Of a DNA stretch of 64,000 nucleotides, positions 13,643 through 23,999 are shown piece by piece. This DNA is from Paramecium pentaurelia (lineage: Eukaryota > Ciliophora > Oligohymenophorea > Peniculida > Parameciidae): assembly GCA_905183005.1 (NCBI GenBank), contig CAJJDO010000161.1:62001-126000 (forward strand), read 5' to 3'. The notes under the pieces are model-generated. The model did not search any database. It saw only the letters and a list, made by a program, of their open reading frames with translations, and was not told the origin of the DNA. The number at the start of each line of letters is the position of its first letter. Within the stretch, counting starts at the first letter, position 1. Made by a program: the position numbers and the translations under genes.

Positions 13643-14259
13643 TCATTTCATTTTGCCTATCTATTCTTTTAATAATTGATTTCTCAATTCATACTCTAAT
13701 AATTCATCATTCTCAACTGAATTTTTTGATATTGATTTTTTTCTCATAGGTGAAGGTGCAATCGGTTTCAAGATATTCCTTGCAAATTCTATACCTTTTT
13801 ATCTAACAGTTACTTGTTTCTATTCACTTTTAGGAATTCTTTATTTAAAATTTCTATATTCCCCTTTAACCTTTAAATATTTTAAGATAATACATGTTCT
13901 GCAAATTCAAGCATTCTATCCATTTTATCCTTTTATTATTACCATTTTTCAATAGACAAAGTTGGACCTAATCCTTAGGCAGGATTTTTTAAAATAGGTT
14001 ATAATTTCAATAGTTTATATTAGCTTAAAGTATATGGTTTATAATGAAGCATAGAATTTTTGTCATCCTTAAATGAAATATTTTTAGATTAGTTATTTTA
14101 ATCTTATTCCTCTTTTTTCCATTATTCAAATATCATCAATTATTCCTCTTAATGTCTTCTAATTAATTCAGATAATTCCCTTTATTAAATAAGATGTAAT
14201 TCATGTAATTTTCTTTTCTATTCTTCTGATAATTTTTCATTCAATCCATACTAATTCAT
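13643..14259 (-). CDS. Uncharacterised charged protein (197 aa)
   Basis: The frame starts MNQYGLNEKLSEEQKRKLHE and ends LKEQIGKMK then TGA. One 23-nt intron (GTATTATC..TTTAAAG) restores the frame, giving 198 codons. The first 60 residues are rich in Glu, Lys and Gln and look helical. The middle contains LKNPAQGLGPTLSIEKW and the C-terminus is basic (KPIAPSPMRKKSISK). No known family is recognised. It is divergent from the kinase at 14464 with about 204 bp between starts. It converges with the PG-repeat gene, 86 bp apart. Confidence 0.75.
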
Positions 14260-14463
14260 ATTAATATGATTATAAAATAATTAATATATATATTCTTATT
14301 TTTAAATCATTTCACTCTTTTTTTGTAAAAATCTTAAACTAATAATATTTGATTCAATATAAATTATACATCAAATTTTACAATTTTAATTCATTTTTGA
14401 TACTCATTAAAAAAATTGATCAATAATAATATTAGTATAAATCTAATAAGTAAATAAATAAAT

Positions 14464-15696
14464 ATGCGAAAGCATACTTCTCCCTATAGAAATTAAAAAC
14501 CAGGATCTTCTTTAATAAGAGTACTTTATAAACCAGAATAATAATAAACAAGAAACAATTCAAATGAGAAAAAAAGAAATAATTTTTCGCCAATTAGATT
14601 TATTTTAAATTCTAGACATAATTCCTTTGAATATAATACTACAAAATAACCATAAACTAAATAATCAATTATTTCCACTTTAAGCAGAAAACATTTTCAA
14701 CTTTAATATATTATTGGAATTGGTGGTTTTGGAAGAGTTTGGAAAGTAATTTACAAATAATAATATTATGCAATGAAAGAAATGAGTAAAGCTTTAGTTA
14801 TCTATAAACGAAGTGTGGCTTCAGTTATTAATGAATTGAGATTATTATAAAATCTTAATCATTCATTCATTGTTAATGCAGTTGCTGCCTTCTAAGATAA
14901 ATAGAACATATATTTAATATTGGATTATTTATAAGGAGGAGATTTAAGATATCATTTAGGCAGAAATAGAAGATTTAATGAAGAATAAACAAGTATAATT
15001 TTACCAATATTAGAGTTCTTTATTTGTTGTGTCATTGTGGGTTTGGAATATTTACATTCACATCGTATTATTCACAGAGATCTCAAACCTGAAAATTTAG
15101 TTTTAGATTCGAAAGGATATGTAAGGATTACAGATTTGGGAGTAGCTAAATAATTAGATACTTTTTAAATAGATACAAGTGGAACTCCAGGTTATATGGC
15201 TCCAGAAGTAATGTGCGGATTAGAACATGGTATACCAGCTGATTATTATTCTTTGGGTGTTATAGCTTATGAATTAATGTATGGAAAAAGACCATATTAT
15301 GGATAAAATAGAAAAGAAATTAGAGATGCTATTCTATCTAAGTAGGTTTAAATAAAACAGAAATTAGAAGGTTGGTCTTTGGATGCTATTGATTTTATCA
15401 ATAAATTGATTTAAAGAAAGCCATCTCATAGATTAACAGATGTAAAAAATCATCCATGGATTAGAGATTATCCTTGGGATAAACTAAATAATAAAGTTAT
15501 TCAAGCACCATATGTTCCATTAAATAATGACAATTTCGATGTAACCCAAATTCAATATGAAGATCAAGAAAATCAATTAATAATCAACCAAACAGGTTTC
15601 TTGATTTCATAAAACTAAAATGTATTTGATGAATATTATTATGAAAAAGAACAGAAAAGAAGATCATCATTAAATCGATCATTTCTTATAAAATGA
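14464..15696 (+). CDS. Ser/Thr protein kinase, AGC/STK32 (YANK)-like
   Basis: An intronless 410-residue kinase that transfers phosphate from ATP to Ser/Thr. After a basic N-terminal extension of about 75 residues come the glycine loop GIGGFGRVW, the lysine in YAMKEMSKAL, and GGDLRYHLGRN, a hallmark-like stretch of the STK32/YANK group. The catalytic loop HRDLKPENL follows. The magnesium motif is DLG instead of DFG, as seen in some AGC kinases, and the APE motif is TPGYMAPE. The C-terminal lobe ends in a PWDKL-type segment. No AGC hydrophobic motif is evident. The substrate is unknown. The reading frame and family are secure; the subfamily is a judgement from motifs. Confidence 0.9.
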
Positions 15697-15926
15697 ATTT
15701 ATTATTATTTATTTATAACATAATAGATATTTTATGATTTTATTCATTATTTTGATATAATTAAATATTAGTTTCTACTTTTATAATCTTGTTATAATCT
15801 AATCTATAAATTTCTTATTGAAATAAAGATTAATTTATAAAATAAGTAGAAACAAATTAAATAGAACATTAAATTCAATAATAAAGTTGTATATATATAT
15901 ATATATATTTTGAATAACAAATGTTT

Positions 15927-16794
15927 TCAAGGTTATGATATTTCTTTTGCAATAGTTCTCCTTCTTGTTGTAGTCTAAATAGATATTTTATTATATTTAC
16001 TCTAACTTCAGTCTTTTTTTATTACTGTTTTAACATATCAATTTCATTTTCCAATACTACTACTTATTATTCTGTCTCATTAAATTGTTTATTTAAAGAA
16101 ATAAATTTATTTTTCCACTAATTTTTTTCAACTTCTAATTCTTCTGTATTAGATGTAACAGATATATTAATAGACAATTCTTTTATCCTACTTTCTAATT
16201 CTCTTTAAATATTTAAAATTAAATTTACTTAATCTCTTCCTCTTTTTCATCTCCCAACTTTTTTTCTTTGTTGTATTTCTCTTCCCATTCTTAAATTAAT
16301 CGATCTCTTTCTCTCAATAATCTATTATTTTCTAGTATCTACTATTCCTTATTCTTTGCACTTTTAGCATCTTCTAATCCTTGATTATAGGATTCAATCA
16401 ATAATTTTGAATGTTATTAAATAAGGTAATTTAATTCTGTTAATTTATTCATTTGTTCATTTATGATTAGTTACTTAATATAATTATATTTATACATATT
16501 GTCTACTAAGATCATCTAATTTATTGCAACAAACATGTTCATCTAAATTTGACTTATCTAAACTCTTTTCTGACTGTAATCCTGATTTTTCAGAACCTAT
16601 TCCAAATATATTGGCCTTTTTATCCTTTGATAAGTAACCTCTTTCAATTTACTATTATGATGCATCTAATGCACCATTGATATCTTTATTAGCCAGTTCC
16701 CATTTCAAATACCCTTTTTATCTATTATACTTATAATTCTAGTTTTAATGATTGAATTTCTAATTACCTCATTAGGACTCTCAAAATTACTCAT
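15927..16794 (-). CDS. Coiled-coil protein (254 aa)
   Basis: Starts MSNFESPNENYKYNRQKG and ends RRRTIAKEISQP then TGA. Four introns (29, 22, 26, 26 nt) give a spliced length of 255 codons. The N-terminal third contains NKDINGALDASQQQIERGYLS; the remainder is a long heptad-rich coiled coil (for example LLRERDRLIQEWEEKYNKEKK). It is probably cytoskeletal, but that is inference. The last intron is optional: unspliced, translation would run about 30 bp further into a TA repeat. It lies 52 bp downstream of a larger coiled-coil gene on the same strand. Confidence 0.75.
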
Positions 16795-16846
16795 TAGCAA
16801 TAAATTTATATTTATAAATGTATAGTATAATTTCAAATAATCATAA

Positions 16847-18923
16847 TCATAAATTCCTATTTGCTAATGTTCCATATTGATATGATGAAATTTTAGAATT
16901 TTGATTCTCTTTGACAATTTCATATGATTCAACCTAAAAATAGATAAATATAATAATATACTTTAAAAGATCCATTTTTCTATTTCTTAAAAGTATCTAA
17001 TTCAGCATTTGATAAAATTAGTTATTCTTACTATTTATGATATTCTCTATTTAAATTAATAAATTAGATTTTCCAAGAATCAACTTCTTAAGATAATTAT
17101 GTAATTTTTTCATTATAAGTAGTAACATCCATTTAAGTGATTAATTTAATTTTTTAACTGTCACATTCTTCTTATAACTATTTGATATTCATTTTATTTG
17201 ATTCTATCTCTTATAATTTAATTTTTAAAAGATTACTCAATCTCTCTATTTCATTAGAATAAACAACATTTTTTTATTCCAATTCTTTTAATTTATTTGC
17301 TTCACTCAATTAAAATTATGAAAATTGTAATCTAATTTTTTCAATTTCTTCATTCTTACTTCTTAATTGCATAGTCAATCTCTCAATTTCTGTACTAAGT
17401 AAAGTAAATTTCTATTAATATTCCTTCAATTATGTTATATCTTATAATTTGTATTTAAAATTTTCTAATTCATCATTTTTTTATCTTAATTAAGAAGACA
17501 TTCTATTATATTCATTAGTAAGTCTATCTATTTCTTCAACTTTATGTTAAAGACTTTAATGTAATCTATCAATTTCTTAATTTTATAATCCAATTTTATT
17601 TTCATAATCTTCTACTTTATAATGATCATTAAGTGTTATCTATAATTTAGATATACAATTTCTTAATTGATCATTTTCTTATAATTTAATCATTAATGAA
17701 TTATTGACTCTATCAAATTCTTATGCTAAATTTTAATATTTAATTTCATAATCTGTATATTTTTAATATTCTTATAATTAATTTTAATAAAACATAAGTT
17801 ATTATTTATACTTATCTAATTCATCTTATTTTATTCTTATTCTTTAATTAAGATTATTAATTTCTTCATTTTATAATTTTGATCTAATTTCATATTCTTG
17901 ATATTTAGAAGTATCTTATAAAGTCATTTGAAGAGTTTAAATAATAGATTATAATTTAGATATTTCTTCATTTTTATTTAACATTTCATTCATATATTTA
18001 TCTTAAAGATTTTGATTCTCTCTTAATTAATTATCAATATTTTATTTATAATTAATTTCTCTATTTTTTAAATCCTAAATTTCTAATTCAGATTCTCTTA
18101 AACGTTTAGATAAAATCTCAATTTCTTTAATATATGTTTATTTAGATTGATCATATTCTTCTGATTTCTGTTTAAGTAGAATTGTAATTCTTTCAAGTTC
18201 AGTAGTCAATTATCCTTAGACTTATTATTATTACATATATGATTGTTCATATTTTTTGGTTTCAATTAAAGTTTTTTGCATTTATTATAATTATGATTAA
18301 CTTTAAGAAACAAGTACATTTAATCTTTATATTTCATTTTACCAATATTGTTCATTGTCTTAAGAACTCTTTTTAATTCTCTCATATTCAACTTAATGTT
18401 ATTGAAATGCCATAAATTATTAATTCATTTGAGTTACTTTGATTTTTAATTATTCTGATTCATTTGTAGTTTCTCTTAGAAGAGTATTTACTCTATTTAA
18501 TTCAATTTAATATTATTATAAATTAGTTTCTAATTGTTATATTCTATGGGTGTCTTCAATATAAGTGACTTTCTCTTGACAAGTACTTTTGAGTCTATGG
18601 ATTTCATTTGTAAGTTCTTGAATTTATTTTTCATATAAGGAACATTTATTTTTATAAAATTCAAGTTCCTCTCTAGATGGCTCCATCACTTTAACTATAT
18701 CTTAAACCTTAATATTATATTAAGATGAAGAAGGTTTCAACTATTGAGTTTCTAATCTAATAGGTGGTTAAGTATTTTATTATTGAATAGTTCTTGTGAC
18801 ATAAACAATATTGGGAGATGTTAATAGATCTCTTGTATTGGATTTAGATCTTTAAGATTTATGAGGATCTTGATTTGGTTCTAGGAATTATTGGGTTTAG
18901 AAGTAAGATATCTGTTAATCCAT
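16847..18923 (-). CDS. Long coiled-coil protein (682 aa)
   Basis: After about 100 residues of Gln/Pro/Ser-rich head (MDQQISYFQTQQFLEPNQDP), almost the whole protein is heptad-patterned, rich in Glu, Gln, Leu and Lys. Segments such as LYEKQIQELTNEIHRLKS are typical. One 28-nt intron close to the 3' end links the coil to a short tail (YQYGTLANRNL); the spliced length is 683 codons. There is no motor, kinase or membrane domain. It resembles basal-body, cortical or Golgi-tether coiled-coil proteins, but composition alone cannot separate these. It lies 55 bp downstream of the COPI-associated-like gene. Confidence 0.8.
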
Positions 18924-18978
18924 GAATTCGTTAATTATTTATTAATAAAATTATATGTTTATGTTATTACAACATAAT

Positions 18979-19481
18979 TCATATTAATTATTTTTTGTAG
19001 GATGCCAATTCTTCTTTATTCTATATAGTAATAATATAATAAGATTACTCCACAAAAATGCATGATCAAATAGAACAATCCTGTGCAGAATAACATAGCA
19101 CCTATAATGAAACCAATGATATCACTGGCAGCATTGGCTAATTAATACACAGCCAAAGATGCTAAACTTAATAGATAATAAATAAGGCAATTACTAGATA
19201 TTGAACAGTCCTCTACCTAACAAGGTGCTCAAGAATCTAAAATTTTTATCAACAAATTCTAATTTTTATCCACTTGCAAAAAGTAGTATGCCAAAAAATC
19301 TATAAATTTATAAATAATAAACTTACATTAAGAAGAAGGGCAGAAAGAATGACATGAAGAAGGAGAAACTGAAACTTTTGAATAAGATGGATAATGAAAT
19401 AATTTATGTGACTCCTATCAATATAAGCATGATAGATGATATTAGATTTGACCATTTGATCATTTCAATAGTTGAAGGCAT
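18979..19481 (-). CDS. COPI-associated/TVP15-like four-helix membrane protein (139 aa)
   Basis: A small protein with about four transmembrane helices. The second half carries STLLGRGLFNIYLASLAV, resembling the RGLFYIFLGxL signature of the COPI-associated protein family (Golgi membrane, vesicle traffic). A glycine-rich helix, IIGFIIGAMLFCTGLFYLIM, and a short Lys-rich tail follow. Three introns (27, 28, 28 nt) are required. Without the last one the frame would run into the next gene; with it the protein ends NKEELASYKKQLI then TGA, giving exactly 140 codons. The family call rests on the pattern and length. Function in Golgi or vesicle traffic follows from the family. Confidence 0.75.
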
Positions 19482-19550
19482 TCTAAAAATAAGATTTAAT
19501 TATTAAAATCTATATATATATATATATATAATTCATATTTATAATGATAA

Positions 19551-20547
19551 TCATTATTGAGGTTTATTTTCTCCCATGTCTCCTGCACTTCTATTAGCTT
19601 TGTTTCTTGATTCGTAATACCCAAATTCGGATGGCAACCTATAACTTCCTGGAGCAGGTGTTCCAGCTGATGCAAACATTCATAATAAGAACAGTACCTT
19701 TACCAACAGATCCTGTTCTTCTTGATTCTTTTGGAAAACTTCTAACATTTGAAGAATGAAATTTAGAAATAAAATAATGTCCATCTTTTTGAATTCCTGT
19801 TTTATCTACAGGATATGTACCAGGTCCAGGAGCATATAAGTTTGTAGCTATTTTAATAAATTATTGGATGTTTTACAAAAATCTTTAACAAATCTTTTAG
19901 AATTTTTTGGATTAAACAAAGTAGCACAAGAATTATTGTATTTTGATATTGGATATTTACCAACTGGATTAACAGCTGGTAATGATTCATAAGTTCCTGG
20001 TCCTGGGATTTCTTTTCCAGTTAAAACCATAAAATTAGTTTTAGGTCTTTATCTCATTGTATAACGAATGTCACTTAAAGTTGAACCTAAATCATAAGTT
20101 CCAGGAGCTTTAATAATATTGATTATTTTTACCAGGAGTCTTTGAATTCAAATTTCCTAGAATACCAGTGCTTGCCATTTTTTCTCTACTCATACCAAAT
20201 TTATTTCCTTTTGCTTTCTTTTGATTAATCTCAACATCACTTGTAATATTATATTATTATGGAGATGGAGTTGTAAAAGCAACTTTAGTAAAGTCAGTTC
20301 TTATATATATATATTTTAATATCTATACTTAGTTCCTTTTCCAATACCAGCTGATCTTTTTTCAATTTATGTTGGTAAATCATAGAAAGCCTTTCCACAA
20401 CTAATTTTAAATTCATATTTAATACTTAACAGGATTTGCAAGACTGCCAAATCTATCTGATTTAGAAAATGTCCATAAGTTTTTAGCAGTACTATGATTG
20501 AGTGGTGATCCACAAATCTGCTAACAAGTTGAAACAGTTATTGACAT
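19551..20547 (-). CDS. PG-repeat (SHIPPO/ODF3/CIMAP-type) axonemal protein (285 aa)
   Basis: Contains several sperm-tail PG-rich repeats: APGTYDLGSTL, PGPGTYESLPAVNP, APGPGTYPVDKTG and APGSYRLPSEFGYY. Five introns (25, 29, 25, 29, 31 nt) leave 286 codons. Several of them lie next to a PGP repeat, so errors would be obvious. Known relatives bind or line ciliary microtubules, and a ciliary structural role is the best inference. The start MSITVSTCQQICGSP is the first ATG after the upstream primase gene, 122 bp away. Confidence 0.85.
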
Positions 20548-20669
20548 GATAAATAAATTAATTATTAAAGAAGAATATATTAATAATATAATTATTATTA
20601 ATATAATTCTAATTAACTAACTTATATAAATGATCTAATTACTAAAATATTAATATAAATTATATTTGA

Positions 20670-22284
20670 TCATTTTTTTGGTTCTTCAGTTTCAACTTTT
20701 AATTATATTTTTTTATGATGATTCAAAGATTCCTTATAAAATACAATAGGATTGTCTATGATTAAAGTATTTGAACTTTCTTTATTCTTTAAATGCCATA
20801 TTTCAGTGCAAGCCAATTAAAAATGATTTCCCTTTTTTAATTCAATAAGTCTTTTAATATCTGTTTCTTCATAACTTTTTGATTTTAAGTATTTTTCTAA
20901 GACATCTGAATTGAAATTCTTAATTGGACATCCATGATATTCATCATTTCCAGGATTTTATTTCTTAATCATAAAAATATAAATTCTACCATATTGTATG
21001 TACAACTATAACATTGATAATTCTCTCTCTTTCCTTCTAATCCATAATTATGTCTAATATTGTATGAATACTATTTATCAAATTCCTATTCACTTATTTT
21101 CTATTGAAATTGCACTTTAATTATATTATTATAAATACTTACTCTTCATATACTTAACAGTTTCACTAATCTTCATTCCTGCTGATTTGAAGAATAATTG
21201 GATCTACTATCTTCCACCATGTCTTAAATGATGATTAGATTCTAATCTATCTATCAAATATTCCATACAAAGTGGAAAATGACTAAAAATATATTTCTTT
21301 ATTTTACTCCTTAGCTTATTATCTAACTGTCAAAGCATTTAAAGAGTCTTACTCAAAATTCTAATACTTTTAACTTAACATTCCAGAATCTGTTTATTAA
21401 ATTTTCATAAACATGTCCATTAAATCTTTATCTTTCTTCAATTCCTCATATTAATATTTATTTTAATGAGATTGCATTCTCTTTTTCATTCTACCTAAAA
21501 ATAAATCTAATAAACAGTTTTTTCTTAGATTAACATATATATAATTACAATTCATCAACATGTATATATGCAAATCCATTCCTTATATATGTATGTAGAG
21601 ATGAAACTGAATATAAAACATTTTAAAAGGGAGTCTAAATATTAAAGATTATTACTTTAAAGAATTTTTGATATATATTAGCATTGTTGAAGATTCTGAG
21701 TTATGATTTACCAGTTCCCAATATTACATGTTTTCCTAAAATATCAACTTAATTGAATAATCTTAATTATTTTGGTACATCTTCTTCCCATTCTTATTTA
21801 GATATATTTGATATTTGATCATCTCCTAATAATTATTTATAGATTTTTATTAATCTATCATTTGTTTCATCATTCTTAAGTTATTCCTCACATCTTATTT
21901 AAAATAATTGCTTTTAGTATCTAATAAATTCATTAATTCTCTCATCTGAGTCAGAATAAGCCAATTCTAAAAAAAAGTGCGCGGCATTATCTTCAATCCA
22001 AAATTTATCATTCCCTTTATAACAACCATATTCAGTATATTATTTGATAGCTTTCGAATATAAATCTATTAATTTTGATTAGTCTTTTAATTAATCAGTC
22101 TCCTCAAACTAACTATATAACCTTTAAGATTTATATTAATATTGTACTAATTCACTCTCTAATAAGCCTTAATACGATCAACACACATTTTTAATAAATC
22201 TCTCTTATTAATTTCTTCTGTCTATTAATCCAAATATGGTTCAATATATAAGATGGCTTCATATTCTAATATTAACTTTTACAT
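20670..22284 (-). CDS. PRIM2: DNA primase large subunit
   Basis: Large, iron-sulfur-containing regulatory subunit of the DNA primase-polymerase alpha complex, which makes RNA-DNA primers in the nucleus. The 487-residue length is usual for the family. The N-terminal helical domain shows DNAAHFFLELAYSDSDE. The C-terminal domain carries the four conserved cysteines that ligate 4Fe-4S: FPLCMEYL, YSCTYN, DEYHGCPIK and LACTEIW. It also has the substrate-binding helices LRHGGRQQIQLFFKSAGM and YNIRHNYGLEGKRENY. Six introns (26, 21, 25, 25, 28, 26 nt) leave exactly 488 codons. It begins 33 bp after the stop of the upstream TM9SF gene. Confidence 0.93.
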
Positions 22285-22317
22285 TATAATAATAATAATA
22301 ATTAAGCCGAAAAACTT

Positions 22318-23999
22318 TCATTAAATCTTATTTTATGTATAAATATAAATCACAAATTTCAATGATATCCAATAACTTACAAATCCTAACATTAACCAAA
22401 ATACAAAACATGCCAATATACTTTCTGCAAAATAAAATAAAAATTAAAAAAATCCATGCATATTCATAAAATAATAATAACAAAAGATAAATCCAAATAT
22501 ATATATGATACATTATCCACCATTAAGAAATGATATCCATTACCAATTATAATTTCCCTAATTTAATTATTTGTAAGTTTGAATAATAGATAAACAACCT
22601 ACTATAATCAACAATTGAATATATGAAAAGATCAATAAAGCATATTACTCAAATGGTTTATCACTCCATGTGCTCTCCATAATTTAATTCAATTCCATTA
22701 CAATAGATCTTATAATATAAATATTTCAAATTTACATGAATGGTATAATTCCATATAAACATCCCTTTGCAAAATATAAATAATTTGAAATTAATAATTT
22801 CTTTTTTAATCTTTTCTCAAATAATTAATCTACTGTTCTCAATCTACCTGATACTCCTCCTATTATTGTTAATGGTAAATAAACAATTATTAAAATGAAT
22901 CCTACAGAAAACACAGCTGTAAATGAGAAAGTTGATGTTGTTCCAAATAATAAAGATATTATATCAATCATAAAAAGGATTAAAATAGCAGATATTGGAA
23001 ATAATACAGTGGCTATGATCAAATTTAATACCCAATTCTTTCCTCCAAAAAATTTATAAAACTTCCCTGTTTAATAACCATTAATTGCTAATTAATTATA
23101 AAAATTTAATTACATCCACAAAAACTATATATAATTATTCCAGCTGATTTTATAGATCCTTTATGATTTTCAAATAAATCAAATGATCCCAATATTAATA
23201 AAATAAAAATTGTTATTAAAAAATGTATACCTGTTCCAAGTAATGCTGAAAATACTATACGATTAGTTGGAGGCATTAATGATTCAGTTTTGATTGACTT
23301 CCATCCTTAAGGTTCAATTTCATTTTCTTCATCTGGTATATTACTATAATCAGTTAATATTGATCTCCTCAATACTTAGAAGACATTTAATACTAAAATT
23401 AAAATTACTATGCTTTTGAATATTAATAAATCCCATTTTATACTATGATCATGAACATTTATCATCTCATTATATTATTTGATTCTAACAGTAAAATAGA
23501 ATTTAATCTCTATGTTATCATCTTATGAATTTATTAATTTAAAATCTCCATCATTCATTGTTATATTAGCATACATTAATCGTTAATCATTTGATACATA
23601 TAAATTAAATGTAATTCTATTCTTTAAATAATATTTCCCATCATTATAATGTCCTACTACATCTTGAATTATAAAATCTGCTAAATAAAATTCAATTATG
23701 TATTCTTGATCTATTGCATTAATCCATTTATTTATTTCTGCTTTTGTAAAATTTCTCTAACATAATTATTTATCTTCTATTTTCTCTTTTGAATTGAACT
23801 TGTAAATTGAAGTCATCTATTTATCACCAGATAATGATTAACCAAATGTTTCTATTATTTCATCGACATCATTTGGTTTACAATACGGCAACTCATAATA
23901 TGTATATGTCTCTGAAGGATTATCTTTAGGTCTTATTGTATTAACATATATCTCAATTGAATTACAGAAAGTAATTAGACATAATAAAACAATAATCAT
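22318..23999 (-). CDS. TM9SF / nonaspanin (EMP70 family) membrane protein (542 aa)
   Basis: Nine-helix endosomal/Golgi membrane protein family involved in membrane-protein sorting and adhesion. A signal peptide (MIIVLLCLITFCNS) is followed by the lumenal domain with family motifs YTYYELPYCKP and FGQSLSGDKQMTSIYKF. The membrane region has SINGYQTGKFYKFFGGKNW, corresponding to the family AGYxSxRxYKxFxG motif. The C-terminus NWQWISFLNGG, then a MHGFFQFLFYFAESILAC helix, matches TM9SF4-type endings. Two introns (26, 27 nt) give 543 codons. The usual C-terminal KxD/E Golgi-retention signal is not evident (ends TQNKIQ). The start ATG overlaps the stop of the upstream histidine kinase gene. Confidence 0.93.

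Noticed and set aside
15890..15912. (TA)n run as a telomere or mobile-element end
   Set aside because: Short TA runs occur in many spacers here (for example 19511-19530, 54462-54482); no telomeric G4T2/G3T3 repeats or terminal repeats accompany them.
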